Source: Microvirga mediterraneensis
Lineage (GTDB): Bacteria; Pseudomonadota; Alphaproteobacteria; Rhizobiales; Beijerinckiaceae
Reading direction: 5' to 3'
Length of the DNA stretch: 64,000 bases
NCBI RefSeq assembly: GCF_013520865.1
Contig: NZ_JACDXJ010000001.1
Coordinates: forward strand, 4,139,501 to 4,203,500
Every line of letters starts with the position of its first letter. Position 1 is the stretch's first letter. Below are positions 46,351-57,848 of this stretch, piece by piece. The position numbers and the translations under genes were made by a program. The notes beneath the pieces are model-generated. The model was not told the DNA's origin. It searched no databases and saw only the letters and a program-made list of their open reading frames with translations.

Positions 46351-46740
46351 GAAAGGCTCCCTTGCGCGTCGGCTGGTCTGTCCCTGCCGCGCCCTGCCCA
46401 ACCGACGGGGCAGAACGGACGGTCGTGATCGTATCACCCTGATCATGACCGGCCTGCGATCATTGGCAACCGGTTCAACGACGGCAGGATGACCTGCATC
46501 GTGTTCCATGCCGTCCCGAACACTCGGGCATCGGGCGCGAATTCGAGCTCGCATCCGCTGCTCCGAGCCTTTGTCTTGTCGCATCCCCATGCCGGCGTCG
46601 GCTACGGATCCGGCAGGAAAGTCGCCGCCGTCTCGTGAATGTCCGATGTGACCGCCTTATGCGGACCTTCGGCCCATCTCGCGTCGGTGCCATTGTGAGG
46701 CATTCCAGGGGCTCTTCGGAACCACCGGCCAAGTGTCCGT
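46351..46740. other. Gap upstream of the hydrolase and downstream of kup
   Basis: A 390-base gap between the hydrolase start and the kup 3' end, both on the minus strand. The only recognisable feature is the palindromic repeat at 46527-46586. The hydrolase promoter should lie in the right part of this gap, but no convincing box is seen. Confidence 0.5.
46527..46586. repeat. Palindromic intergenic repeat, copy 2 (GAATTCGAGCT family)
   Basis: GCATCG-N5-GAATTCGAGCT at 46528-46549 matches the copy at 6703-6724 with identical spacing. The remainder to 46586 diverges. The family is dispersed in intergenic regions of this window. Confidence 0.6.
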
Positions 46741-48660
46741 TCAGACCGTCACCTGGGTGCCCACCTCGACCACGCGCCCGGTGGGGATCTGGAAGAAGTC
46801 CGTGGCGTCGCTGGCGGACTTGGCGAGGCTGATGAAGAGTTTGTCCTGCCAGAATGGCATCCCGCCATGCACCGAGGGCCGGATCGAGCGGCGCGAGACG
46901 AAGAACGACGTCGTCATGATGTCGAACTTGAAGCCTTGCTTGCGCAGGAGGGCCAACCCGCGCGGGATGTTCGGAGCTTCCATGTAGCCATAGGTCATGG
47001 TCACCCGCCAGAACGAGTCCTCGAGAGGCTCGATCCGGACACGTTCGTCGTTCGCCACGCGCGGTGCGTCCGCGGTCTTTACCGTCAGCACCACGTTCTT
47101 CTCATGCAGGATCTTGTTGTGCTTGAGGTTATGCAGGAGGGCCGCGGGCGCAACTTCTGGATCGCTCGTCATGAACACCGCGGTGCCCTTCACCCGATGC
47201 GGCTGGCTCTTCTGCAACATGCCGATGAGCTCGAGCAGCGGCACGTCCACCTTCCGGGTCTTCTCAAACAGGATGCGCGTCCCGCGCCGCCACGTCATCA
47301 TGAGCATGACCAGCAGCGCACCGACCAGGAGCGGCATCCAGCCGCCCTGCGGGATCTTCAGGGCATTCGCCGCAAGGAAGATCGTGTCGACCAGCAGGAA
47401 GGGCGCAATCACCGCCACCGAGGCCCAGAGTGGCCACTTCCAGAACCGCCACACCACGAAGAAGGCCATGATGGCGGTGACCACCATCGTTCCGGTGACC
47501 GCCAGCCCATAGGCATGAGCCAGGGCGCTCGAACTCCGGAACATGACGACCAGGATCAACACGGCGCCGAGAAGCAGAAAGTTCATCTTCGGCACGTAGA
47601 TCTGGCCCTTCTCCGTCTCGGAGGTCCAACGAATCTCCATTCGTGGCAGCAGGCCCAGCTGGATGGCCTGCTGCGTGATGGAGAACGCACCGGTGATCAC
47701 CGCCTGGCTGGCGATGATGGTGGCGACGGTCGCCATGCCGACCATCGGGAGAAGCGCCCAATCGGGATAGAGGAGGAAGAACGGGTTTTCGATCTTGGCC
47801 GGGTCGGCCAGCAGCAGCGCGCCCTGGCCCATGTAGTTCAGGGCCAGGCATGGCAGGACGAAGCTGAGCCACGCGAGCTGGATCGGACGTCGTCCGAAAT
47901 GGCCCATGTCGGCATACAACGCCTCGGCTCCAGTGACGGCCAGGAATACCGCCCCGAGGGCGAACAGGCCCGCCGTACCGTGTGTGGCGAGGAACACGAT
48001 GCCGTAGGTCGGGCTGATCGCCGCCACGATGCCGGGTGCGTCCGAAATGTGGAGGATGCCGCCGAGCGCCATCAGAACGAACCACAGCGCCATGATGGGG
48101 CCGAAGAACGCGGCCACGCGTGCCGTTCCATGGCTCTGCACCGAGAACAGGGCGATCATGATCACAAGGCTGAGCGGCAGGATGTAACGATCGAGAGCCG
48201 GAGTGACGAGCTTCAGACCTTCGACGGCCGAGAGCACCGAGATCGCCGGAGTGATGATGGCATCGCCGTAGAATAGCGCCGCTCCGACCATGCCGAGCAC
48301 GGTAATCACGAGCACGTTGTGGCCCATGGCTCTCTGAGCGAGCGCCATCAGGGTCAGCGTGCCGCCCTCGCCGTTGTTGTCGGCGCGCAGGATGAACAGC
48401 ACGTATTTGATCGTGACGATGACGATCAGCGCCCACAGGATCAGCGACACGATGCCGAACACCATCTCGCGGGTGACGGTGCCGCCCGCGGCCGCGGCCG
48501 AGAGGGATTCCTTGAGCGCATAAAGGGGGCTTGTGCCGATGTCGCCGTAGACGACGCCCAGCGTGCCCAGGGTCAGCAGCCAGAAGCTGGACGCATGAGG
48601 GGGGCCCGCATGGGCGGACGGCTCTGCGGGGCGAGGCTGGCTTGAGGCCGTTGCAGTCAT
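46741..48660 (-). CDS. kup: KUP-family potassium uptake transporter
   Basis: A 639-residue low-affinity K+:H+ symporter of the KUP/HAK family. Twelve helices start at [20 protein letters not shown], the family signature, and include [21 protein letters not shown] and a cytosolic C-terminal domain from about residue 470. ATG 48660 directly follows the TAA of the upstream unknown gene with no gap, so the two are translationally coupled. A direct-repeat box shared with the kdp operon lies upstream of that unknown gene, which suggests KdpE control. Confidence 0.95.
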   Translation of the reverse strand: MTATASSQPRPAEPSAHAGPPHASSFWLLTLGTLGVVYGDIGTSPLYALKESLSAAAAGGTVTREMVFGIVSLILWALIVIVTIKYVLFILRADNNGEGGTLTLMALAQRAMGHNVLVITVLGMVGAALFYGDAIITPAISVLSAVEGLKLVTPALDRYILPLSLVIMIALFSVQSHGTARVAAFFGPIMALWFVLMALGGILHISDAPGIVAAISPTYGIVFLATHGTAGLFALGAVFLAVTGAEALYADMGHFGRRPIQLAWLSFVLPCLALNYMGQGALLLADPAKIENPFFLLYPDWALLPMVGMATVATIIASQAVITGAFSITQQAIQLGLLPRMEIRWTSETEKGQIYVPKMNFLLLGAVLILVVMFRSSSALAHAYGLAVTGTMVVTAIMAFFVVWRFWKWPLWASVAVIAPFLLVDTIFLAANALKIPQGGWMPLLVGALLVMLMMTWRRGTRILFEKTRKVDVPLLELIGMLQKSQPHRVKGTAVFMTSDPEVAPAALLHNLKHNKILHEKNVVLTVKTADAPRVANDERVRIEPLEDSFWRVTMTYGYMEAPNIPRGLALLRKQGFKFDIMTTSFFVSRRSIRPSVHGGMPFWQDKLFISLAKSASDATDFFQIPTGRVVEVGTQVTV

Positions 48661-49128
48661 TTATCTCTCCACCTCGCGGCCGATGGAGGTCGCTCCGGCC
48701 CGGTCCATCCGCCTGAACACCGTGACATTGCTGGGACAGCGGCCCTGAGCCTTCTGGACCTGAGCCTGGACGAAGGCCCCGAGGATCGCGAGAGCCGGGT
48801 TGCCGTGCTGGAACTCGGCCACGTCCTCGACCCAGTTGATCGCCAGTCCGCGGACGCAGATCGCGCAGTTCCAGCGGCTGTCGTCGCAGGACAGGTGGTG
48901 GATCACCCAGTCCGGCAATTCCCAGCCGACCAGCCAGAAGCCCAGATCAACCCAAGCCTCGGCTTCGATCAGGCGCCGTACGGGAGCGGTGGGGCCGAGA
49001 GCCGATCTGAGCCGGGGACAGGCATGTTCCAATACGTCGGCCACGAGTCCGACCTGCGGTTGGGAGGCCGTCTCGATGCGAGACAGGAGGGAACGGAGAT
49101 CCCGCTCCGGATTTTGCTTCGGCCACAT
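48661..49128 (-). CDS. Unknown 155-residue protein coupled to kup
   Basis: A 155-residue soluble protein rich in Trp and Cys (WVDLGFWLVGWELPDWVIHH and LSCDDSRWNCAICVRGLAIN). There is no signal peptide or membrane helix. Its stop directly abuts the kup ATG, so the two are made together, and a putative KdpE box lies 103 bases upstream. Not recognised. The position suggests a role in potassium homeostasis. Confidence 0.65.
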   Translation of the reverse strand: MWPKQNPERDLRSLLSRIETASQPQVGLVADVLEHACPRLRSALGPTAPVRRLIEAEAWVDLGFWLVGWELPDWVIHHLSCDDSRWNCAICVRGLAINWVEDVAEFQHGNPALAILGAFVQAQVQKAQGRCPSNVTVFRRMDRAGATSIGREVER

Positions 49129-49230
49129 CTTGGCTGTCCAAACTGATCACGGCGGATCCCCCGCCCCGACCTCTGGCTCTGACATGGCCGGTCTCGCATA
49201 AAAAATCGATCCGGATGTGACGGGCCCGAT

Positions 49231-49246
49231 ATAAAGGCCGCATAAA
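49231..49246 (-). promoter_or_regulatory. Putative KdpE box upstream of the unknown gene and kup
   Basis: On the minus strand TTTATGCGGCCTTTAT forms a direct repeat (TTTAT at a ten-base pitch). It differs by one base from TTTATGCCGCCTTTAT at 57563-57578 upstream of the kdp operon. OmpR/KdpE-type regulators bind direct repeats of about this spacing. Inferred as a shared KdpE site. Confidence 0.5.
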
Positions 49247-49394
49247 AGCGCGTGCCTGGACCGGACCTGGAACACTTTTCGGTGAAGGCGTTCCGGCTCG
49301 CCGCCAAAACCGCGGCAACGCAAGAAAGAGAGCTGTTTCCAAGCAAGTGGAACGGCTCTCGCGCATCGTGCGGACCTAAAACGGGATCGGCGCC

Positions 49395-50087
49395 CTAGGC
49401 GACATCCATCAGGCGGTAGCCGATGCCCGGCTCGGTGAGGATGAAGCGCGGGTCGGAGGGGTTCGGCTCGATCTTCTGCCGGAGCTGGCCGACATAGACG
49501 CGCAGGTACTGGGTATCGTTCTCGTGGGCTGCGCCCCAGACGGCGGTAAGGACCTGCTTGTGGGTGACCACCTTGCCCGCATGGGCCGCCAGGAAGGCGA
49601 GAAGATCGAACTCCTTGGGACTGAGGCTTACATCGGCTCCCTGGAACGTCACGCGGCGCCGGGGGATGTCGATCTCCAATCCTCCGACGCTGACGACCGG
49701 CGTCTCGCCCTTGCGCTGCATGCGATGGCGCAAGGCCGTGCGCAGCCGGGCCATGAGCTCGCCCATGCCGAACGGCTTGTTGACGAAATCGTCCGCGCCG
49801 AGATCGAGGGCGGCGATCTTCTCGGCCTCGCGATCACGGGCCGAGAGTACGATGATCGGCACGTCCGACCATTCGCGCACCCGGGCGATCACGTCCTTGC
49901 CGTCCATATCGGGCAGGCCGAGATCGAGCACCACCACGTCGGGAGCCTCGGTGGCGATGCGCTTCAAGCCCTCGGCGGCCGTTCCGGCGCTTACCGCCTC
50001 GTATTCGTTCGCCTCCAGAGCCGGCTTGAGGAAACGGAAGATCGCCGGCTCGTCGTCGATGACGAGCACGCGCGTCAGGTTGGTCAT
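49395..50087 (-). CDS. kdpE: KDP operon response regulator KdpE
   Basis: A 230-residue OmpR-type response regulator. The receiver domain has the acidic pair D11-D12, phosphoacceptor D55 (VVLDLGLPDMDG), the conserved Thr/Ser (VLSARD) and K105 region (VNKPFGMGE). The C-terminal winged helix is at about 132-228 (SLSPKEFDLLAFLAAHAGKV and YLRVYVGQLRQKIE). It overlaps the kdpD stop by four bases. It regulates kdpFABC in response to potassium limitation. Confidence 0.96.
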   Translation of the reverse strand: MTNLTRVLVIDDEPAIFRFLKPALEANEYEAVSAGTAAEGLKRIATEAPDVVVLDLGLPDMDGKDVIARVREWSDVPIIVLSARDREAEKIAALDLGADDFVNKPFGMGELMARLRTALRHRMQRKGETPVVSVGGLEIDIPRRRVTFQGADVSLSPKEFDLLAFLAAHAGKVVTHKQVLTAVWGAAHENDTQYLRVYVGQLRQKIEPNPSDPRFILTEPGIGYRLMDVA

Positions 50088-52765
50088 GCCTTCTTCTCCT
50101 CCAGCGGCAGCCTGATCGCGATGCGGGTGCCGTGCGCGTCCGCGACGGGACTCTCCGCGACGATCGCTCCACCATGCGCGTCGACGATCCCTTTGGCGAT
50201 GGCCAGACCCAGCCCGGTGCCCTCGCCCCCGTCGCCATCATGCTCCCGGCCACGGGCGAATTTCTCGAAAACCTTCGGAAGCAGGGCCGGAGGGATCCCT
50301 GGCCCATCGTCCGTGACTGACAGCACGACGTCCCGGCCATCCCGGCGAGCCGCGAGTTCCACCTTCGCATCCGGCCCCGCATAGCGAACCGCATTGCCAA
50401 TGATGTTGGCGAGCGCCTGATCGAGCAGGGAGGCATCCGCCTCGACAAAGGGCAGATCCGGGTCGACGTCAAGACGGAAGGCCTGTGTTGCCCCTCGTCG
50501 CCGGGCGACGGCCACGACCCGGTCGAACGCTTCCCGGATGTCGACCCAGTCACGGCGCAGCTCGAGGGCGCCGGCCTCCACCCGGGTCATCGACAGCAGG
50601 TTGCGGACCATCCGGTCGAGGTGCTCCGCCTCGTGCTTGACCTGGTCCAGCAGGTCTTGGCGGGCAGGCTCCGACAGCTTGGGTCCATAATCGATCAGGC
50701 CGGTCGCCGCTCCGAGAATGGACGCGAGGGGCGTCCGGAAGTCGTGGCTGATCGAGGCCAGGAGGGTGTTGCGCACCCGCTCCGACTCGGCGGCCGTGTT
50801 GGCCGCCACGATCGCCCGCGTCAGCCGTGCCCGTTCCAGGGCCGCCGCCGTGAGCTCCGCCACCGTCTCGGCAAGCGTGCGCATCTCAGAGTCCAGGGCG
50901 GCCCCGTCGAGCGCGACACCCATCACCCCGACCCGGCCATCGGACGAGCGCAAGGGCAGGAAGAGCCAGCGCGCCGACGGCAGGGTTCCTGTCCCGGCGC
51001 CGGCCGTTTCGTCCTTGTCATAGGCCCAGCGGGCCGCAGAGGCCGAGGCGGTGTCGAGCCGGTCCTCCGGTGGCCAGGAGGCTGCAAGCTCAAGGCTGTC
51101 GCCCTGGGACAGGAGGATTGCCACGGGCCGGTTGAGGTAGCCGTTGAGCTCCACGACGGCGCCTTCGGCGACCGCATTGGCATCGGGGAAGCTCGAGAGC
51201 CGGCGGGTGAACTCGTAAAGCCGCCGCGTCGCCCGCGCCCGGCTGACCGCCGCCGCGGCCTGCTCCCGCGCCCGCCCGGCCAGGGCGGAGGTCAGGACCG
51301 CTGCGCCGAGGAAGATGAACAGGGCGAGCAGCTCGTGCGGACGCGCCACCGTGAAGGTGTAGACCGGGTCGATGAAGAAGAAGTTGTAGCCGAGGAACGA
51401 CAGGATCGAACTGACGACCGCAGGCCAGATCCCGAACCGGACGGCGGCGAACAGCACGGCCACCAGGAAGATCATGGAGACGTTCGGCAGCGGAACAATG
51501 GAGGCCATCGCCAGCGCAACGACAATAGCCGTGGCAACCGCCAATGCGGACCAGAGGAAAGGAGCCCACGGCCGGCTGACCTTCATCCGTGGGAGACGGC
51601 CCCACCATCGCACCTTCCGGGCCTGCCCGTCCTTGGCGGTCACGACGTGAATGGCGATATCCTCGGCATGGTGAACCAACTGGTGGGGCAAGGAACGCCC
51701 GACCAGTTCGGACAGAAAGCCGCCACGGGATCGTCCTACCACGATCTGGGTGACGTTCTCAAACCGGGCGAACCGCAGGAGTTCCTGAACCATATCGCCT
51801 GCGACGAGCGTCTTAGCCTCTTCGGCGCCCAGGCGCTCGGCAAGCTGGAGCGTCTCGTCGATGCGCCGCCGCTCCTCGCTCCCGAGCAGCGCGCTCGGTC
51901 GCTCCACGGTCACGGCGAGCCAGGGAGCGCCGATGGCCTCGGCCAACCGCTTGGCGTGTCGCACGACCACCGGTGAGGCCTCGTCCGTGCCGACGCAGAC
52001 GAGGATGCGCTCCCCTGCTGCCCAGGGGCCTTCAAGTCCACTGCTCTGCATCCGTTCGAGCAGGTCGCTGTCGATGCGCTCGGCGGCCCGGCGAAGGGTC
52101 AGCTCACGCAGGGCGACCAGGTTGTTGGGACGGAAGAAATTGTCGACCGCGCGGGCCGCCGTATCCTGGACGTAGACCTTGCCCTCGGCCAGCCGCTTGA
52201 GAAGCTCGTCCGGCGGCAGGTCGACGAGGACCAGCTCATCCGTTTCGTCGAAAGCCGCATCCGGCACGGTCTCACGCACGCGAACACGCGTGATGCGCTG
52301 AACGACGTCGTTGAGGCTTTCGAGATGCTGGATGTTCAGCGTCGTCCAGACGTCAATTCCCGCCGCCAGCAGTTCCTCGACATCCTGCCATCGTTTCGGA
52401 TGACGGCTGCCCGGAGCGTTGGTGTGAGCATATTCGTCGACGAGAATGAGTTGAGGATGGCGCTGCAGCGCGGCGTCGAGATCGAACTCCTGCACCATCC
52501 GGCCCCGATAGGGAACCGACAGGCGCGGCAGGATCTCGAAACCTCCCAGAAGCTCCTCCGTTTCCTGGCGCCCGTGGGTTTCGACGAGGCCGATCACCAC
52601 GTCTGTCCCACCGTCTCGGGCCGTCCGGGCGGCCTGGAGCATGGCATAGGTCTTCCCGACGCCAGGAGCCGCCCCAAGAAAGATCTTGAGGCGGCCGCGA
52701 CCTTCGCGGTTGGCGAGGGTGAGAAGCGCGTCCGGGCACGCGCGGGGCGTCTCGGTCGAAGCCAT
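50084..52765 (-). CDS. kdpD: Sensor histidine kinase KdpD
   Basis: An 893-residue turgor/potassium sensor kinase. The N-terminal KdpD domain has Walker A GAAPGVGKTY at 31-40 and VDEYAHTN. It is followed by a USP-like domain (about 250-380), four transmembrane helices (about 400-495), a GAF-like region and the kinase core with the phospho-His H674 in SISHDFRTPLAS. The N, G1 and G2 boxes (NIIGNAVRY, DDGPGIPP, GTGLGLAI) are intact. It lies 22 bases after kdpC and overlaps kdpE by four bases. Confidence 0.96.
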   Translation of the reverse strand: MASTETPRACPDALLTLANREGRGRLKIFLGAAPGVGKTYAMLQAARTARDGGTDVVIGLVETHGRQETEELLGGFEILPRLSVPYRGRMVQEFDLDAALQRHPQLILVDEYAHTNAPGSRHPKRWQDVEELLAAGIDVWTTLNIQHLESLNDVVQRITRVRVRETVPDAAFDETDELVLVDLPPDELLKRLAEGKVYVQDTAARAVDNFFRPNNLVALRELTLRRAAERIDSDLLERMQSSGLEGPWAAGERILVCVGTDEASPVVVRHAKRLAEAIGAPWLAVTVERPSALLGSEERRRIDETLQLAERLGAEEAKTLVAGDMVQELLRFARFENVTQIVVGRSRGGFLSELVGRSLPHQLVHHAEDIAIHVVTAKDGQARKVRWWGRLPRMKVSRPWAPFLWSALAVATAIVVALAMASIVPLPNVSMIFLVAVLFAAVRFGIWPAVVSSILSFLGYNFFFIDPVYTFTVARPHELLALFIFLGAAVLTSALAGRAREQAAAAVSRARATRRLYEFTRRLSSFPDANAVAEGAVVELNGYLNRPVAILLSQGDSLELAASWPPEDRLDTASASAARWAYDKDETAGAGTGTLPSARWLFLPLRSSDGRVGVMGVALDGAALDSEMRTLAETVAELTAAALERARLTRAIVAANTAAESERVRNTLLASISHDFRTPLASILGAATGLIDYGPKLSEPARQDLLDQVKHEAEHLDRMVRNLLSMTRVEAGALELRRDWVDIREAFDRVVAVARRRGATQAFRLDVDPDLPFVEADASLLDQALANIIGNAVRYAGPDAKVELAARRDGRDVVLSVTDDGPGIPPALLPKVFEKFARGREHDGDGGEGTGLGLAIAKGIVDAHGGAIVAESPVADAHGTRIAIRLPLEEKKA

Positions 52766-52787
52766 GAGGGCTTATGCCTCCAGTGCG

Positions 52788-53408
52788 TCAGGATACATCG
52801 CGCGTTCCCTGAGAGCTCAGCCGGTCGAGGGCTCGGTTGACCAGCAGGACATTGACGCGGGGCTCCCCGAAGATGCCGAAGGTTCGCCCTTCGGTCGAGG
52901 TCTCGATCACGTGCCTGATCTGCTCTTCCGGAAGGTTCCGGGCCGCAGCGATGCGGGGGGCCTGCGCCAGCGCAAAGGCCGGGGAGATGTGCGGGTCGAG
53001 GCCACTGGCGGAGGTGGTCACGGCGTCGCCTGGAATCGGCTGCGCCAGGCCAGATGCCTGCCAGGCCTCGGAGGATGCGGTCAGGCGATCCGCCAGCTTC
53101 GCGGAGGTCGGCCCGAGATTGGAGCCGGTCGAGGCCGCCGCGTTGTAGGGCGCATCCACCGTCCTCGACGGATCCGCGGGGTCGGCGGCGCTCGTAGCCG
53201 AGGGGCGCGGCCAGAGATAGCGGTCCGACGTGAATGCCTGACCGATCAGCTCGGAGCCGACAACGCGGCCATCCTGCACGATCAGGCTGCCATTGGCCTG
53301 CGCCGGGAAGACGAGCTGTCCGATCCCCGTGACGGCAAAGGGATAGACGAGTCCCGTCAAGGCCGTGAACAGGACAAGCAGGACGAGCGAGGGACGAAGA
53401 TATGACAT
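52788..53408 (-). CDS. kdpC: Potassium-transporting ATPase subunit C
   Basis: A 206-residue KdpC, a single N-terminal helix (SLVLLVLFTALTGLVYPFAV) with a periplasmic domain (GSLIVQDGRVVGSELIGQAF, RYLWPRPSATSAADPA, DPHISPAFALAQ). It stabilises the KdpFABC complex and raises the affinity of KdpB for ATP. ATG 53408 has AAGGAG 6-7 bases upstream. It lies 12 bases after kdpB. Confidence 0.96.
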   Translation of the reverse strand: MSYLRPSLVLLVLFTALTGLVYPFAVTGIGQLVFPAQANGSLIVQDGRVVGSELIGQAFTSDRYLWPRPSATSAADPADPSRTVDAPYNAAASTGSNLGPTSAKLADRLTASSEAWQASGLAQPIPGDAVTTSASGLDPHISPAFALAQAPRIAAARNLPEEQIRHVIETSTEGRTFGIFGEPRVNVLLVNRALDRLSSQGTRDVS

Positions 53409-53420
53409 GTCGGACTCCTT

Positions 53421-55478
<2,058 letters not shown>

Positions 55479-55488
55479 GGAGCACCTG

Positions 55489-57198
55489 TCAGAATGTTTT
55501 GCCGGTCAGCATCATCACCTGCTCGGCGATGGGGCCGAGGGCGAGGGCCGGGAAGAACTGGAGGCCGCCGAGGATCAGGATCACGCCGATCAGAAGACCT
55601 ATGAACAGCGGGCCATGGGTCGGAAATGTGCCTGTCGAGGATTCAAGCTTCGTCTTGGCAGCCAAAGAGCCCGCGATCGCCAGCATCGGCACGATGTAGG
55701 CGAACCGGCCCAAGAGCATCGCAAGCCCGAGAGTCGTGTTGTACCAGGGCGAATTCGCCGTGAGCCCAGCAAAGGCGGAGCCGTTGTTTCCGGCCGCCGA
55801 CGAGTAGGCGTACAGGATCTCCGAAAGGCCATGCGGCCCGGCATTGAGCAAGCCGGCCAGGCCCTGCGGGATCACGGCGGCGATGGCCGAGAAGCCGAGG
55901 ATCGCGGTCGGCAGGATCAGGACGGCGAGCATCGCCATCTTGACCTCCTTCGCCTCGATCCTCTTGCCGAGATACTCGGGCGTGCGGCCCACCATGAGAC
56001 CTGCCACGAACACTGCGATGATCGCCATGACGAGAATGCCGTAGAGGCCGGAGCCGACACCGCCCGGCAGGATCTCGCCGAGCTGCATGAGGAACATCGG
56101 GATCATTCCGCCGATGGGCGTGAAACTCGCATGCATGGCATTCACCGCCCCGCACGACAGGCCTGTGGTCACGGCGGCCCAGAGAGCCGACAGGGCAAGC
56201 CCGAAGCGGACCTCCTTGCCTTCCATGTTGCCCGCGAGCGTGTCGATGCCGGCCGCGTGCAGAATGGGCGTTCCAGCCGCTTCCGCCACATAGGTGACGG
56301 CGATGCCGGTCGTGAGCAGAATGCCCATCACCCAGACAAGGGCCCGGGCCTGCCGTCCGTCGCCGATGAGACGACCGAAGGCGAAAACGACGGCGACCGA
56401 GATCACCAGCATCTGCCACACCTGGACGAAGTTCGTCAGCGCCGTCGGGTTCTCGAACGGATGAGCGGCGTTCGCATTGAAGAATCCGCCGCCATTGGTG
56501 CCAAGCTGCTTGATGGCAACCTGACTTGCCGCGGGTCCGACCGCGATGGTCTGCTTCGCGCCCTCCAGCGTCGTCGCGTCCACCGAAGCCAGCATGGTCT
56601 GCGGCATGCCGAGGGCCACGAGCAGGATGGCCGTGACGAGGGACAGCGGCAGGAGGACGTAGAGAGTCGAGCGGGTCATGTCGACCCAGAAGTTTCCGAC
56701 GGTGCTCGCCTTCGACCGGGCGAAGCCCCGGACCAGCGCCATCGCGAGGGCAAGCCCCGTGGCGGCGGAGAGGAAATTCTGCACCGTCAGCCCGGCCATC
56801 TGCGAGAAGTGGCTCATCGTGGTCTCACCGCCATAGGACTGCCAGTTCGTGTTGGTGACGAACGAGACGGCGGTGTTGAAGGCGAGATCAGGAGAGAGGG
56901 CGCCGAAGCCCTGCGGATTGAACGGCAGAAAACCTTGCAGCCTGAGGATTGCGTAGAGCAGCGCGAAACCGGCCGCATTGAACAGGAGCATCGCAAGAGC
57001 GTAGCTCCGCCAGCCCTGCTCGCGGGCGGGATCGACGCCCGCGAGGACGTAGAATCCGCGCTCGACAGGCACGAGCACCGGAGACAGGACAGTACGCTTG
57101 CCGGCATAAACCTTGGCCATGAAGGCGCCAAGCGGAACCGCCGCCAGCAAGACGGCTGCGAGGATGATAGCGATCTGGAGCCAGCCGCTGAGAGTCAT
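55489..57198 (-). CDS. kdpA: Potassium-transporting ATPase potassium-binding subunit A
   Basis: A 569-residue K+-channel-like subunit with ten helices and four selectivity-filter-type P-loops, one being [20 protein letters not shown]. It forms the K+ pathway of the KdpFABC pump. ATG 57198 has AGGAGG 6 bases upstream; the frame extends six codons further but without a family N-terminus. It follows kdpF by 102 bases, containing a palindrome. Confidence 0.97.
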   Translation of the reverse strand: MTLSGWLQIAIILAAVLLAAVPLGAFMAKVYAGKRTVLSPVLVPVERGFYVLAGVDPAREQGWRSYALAMLLFNAAGFALLYAILRLQGFLPFNPQGFGALSPDLAFNTAVSFVTNTNWQSYGGETTMSHFSQMAGLTVQNFLSAATGLALAMALVRGFARSKASTVGNFWVDMTRSTLYVLLPLSLVTAILLVALGMPQTMLASVDATTLEGAKQTIAVGPAASQVAIKQLGTNGGGFFNANAAHPFENPTALTNFVQVWQMLVISVAVVFAFGRLIGDGRQARALVWVMGILLTTGIAVTYVAEAAGTPILHAAGIDTLAGNMEGKEVRFGLALSALWAAVTTGLSCGAVNAMHASFTPIGGMIPMFLMQLGEILPGGVGSGLYGILVMAIIAVFVAGLMVGRTPEYLGKRIEAKEVKMAMLAVLILPTAILGFSAIAAVIPQGLAGLLNAGPHGLSEILYAYSSAAGNNGSAFAGLTANSPWYNTTLGLAMLLGRFAYIVPMLAIAGSLAAKTKLESSTGTFPTHGPLFIGLLIGVILILGGLQFFPALALGPIAEQVMMLTGKTF

Positions 57199-57211
57199 GG
57201 GAGCCTCCTGG

Positions 57212-57255
57212 AGCATTTCCCGGTGAAGTGGATCCGGTTCACCGTCACGAAATGC
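57212..57255. repeat. Nested inverted repeat between kdpF and kdpA
   Basis: GCATTTC ... GAAATGC encloses GGTGAA ... TTCACC in the 102 bases between kdpF and kdpA. It belongs to the palindromic repeat style seen elsewhere in the window (compare 57661-57686). In this position it could tune the kdpF/kdpA transcript ratio. Confidence 0.5.
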
Positions 57256-57300
57256 GGCAAAGAAAAGAGGGGAGATGGTTCCACGCGAGTGGAAGCAGCT

Positions 57301-57390
57301 CTAGAAACGTTCGGGCTTGAGGAGCGCCAGGACGAGGTAGACGGCGAGGCCAAGTGCGACGAGGCCGCCGAGGAACAGATCGAGGGACAT
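57301..57390 (-). CDS. kdpF: Potassium-transporting ATPase small subunit KdpF
   Basis: A 29-residue single-helix peptide, MSLDLFLGGLVALG followed by LAVYLVLALLKPERF. This matches the KdpF size, position and ending ([L/V]LKPERF). It stabilises the KdpABC complex. GGAGG lies 7 bases before ATG 57390. Often missed in annotation because of its length. Confidence 0.9.
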   Translation of the reverse strand: MSLDLFLGGLVALGLAVYLVLALLKPERF

Positions 57391-57403
57391 GGATGAGCCT
57401 CCC

Positions 57404-57487
57404 TCAGAGCCGTTCGGCCGCGCGGGCATACAGCGCCATCAGCGCAAAGAACCCGAGACCGATGAGGAGATAGACAAGATCGGACAT
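57404..57487 (-). CDS. 27-residue membrane peptide upstream of kdpF
   Basis: A second tiny single-helix peptide, MSDLVYLLIGLGFFALM followed by ALYARAAERL, whose stop lies 13 bases before the kdpF ATG. Composition and context indicate a membrane protein of the Kdp locus. It has only a weak ribosome site (AGG 7-8 bases upstream). Whether it is part of the complex is unknown. Confidence 0.6.
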   Translation of the reverse strand: MSDLVYLLIGLGFFALMALYARAAERL

Positions 57488-57562
57488 GACAACACCTATT
57501 GCGAGTGCTGAACGCTACGCCCGGTGACCATCAAATCTCGATTGGGAAGTGCGGCCTCGAAA

Positions 57563-57578
57563 ATAAAGGCGGCATAAA
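57563..57578 (-). promoter_or_regulatory. Putative KdpE box upstream of the kdp operon
   Basis: TTTATGCCGCCTTTAT on the minus strand, 76 bases before the 27-residue peptide ATG. It has a direct repeat (CTTTAT ... CTTTAT, 11-base pitch) and differs by one base from the site upstream of the kup unit. This is the expected place for the KdpE operator. Confidence 0.55.
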
Positions 57579-57660
57579 GAACGGCTGCCACCTGATCATC
57601 CGGATGGGTGGCGGCTTAGGCGCAACGCCGATGCCGTGGAAACCGGGCCAAGAGCATCTC

Positions 57661-57686
57661 TCGGCGAACCGGATCCGGTTCGCCGA
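57661..57686. repeat. Perfect 26-base palindrome upstream of the kdp locus
   Basis: The half-site TCGGCGAACCGGA is followed directly by its complement, a perfect palindrome centred on GGATCC, in the gap between the kdp promoter region and the SMP-30 fusion gene. It is preceded by AGAGCATCTC, as other palindromic repeats of the window are. It could also be a terminator for the minus-strand fusion gene or an operator. Between 57488 and 57848 nothing else but the KdpE box is recognised. Confidence 0.55.
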
Positions 57687-57848
57687 AAAATCGCGCTGGC
57701 CTCAAGTCCTGATGAACCGGATGCGGACGAAAGAGTATCGCGAGCGCCGGTTCGGGACGAAACTAACGGGCTTGAGCGGGATGTCTATCCGCACAGCACG
57801 ATGATGCCGGCTGGAGCTGAACCCCATCGGGATCTGTCCGATTTCTGC

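Noticed and set aside
46867..48276. 469-codon plus-strand frame across kup
   Set aside because: Antisense to kup, with the charge-rich composition of a shadow frame and no family resemblance.
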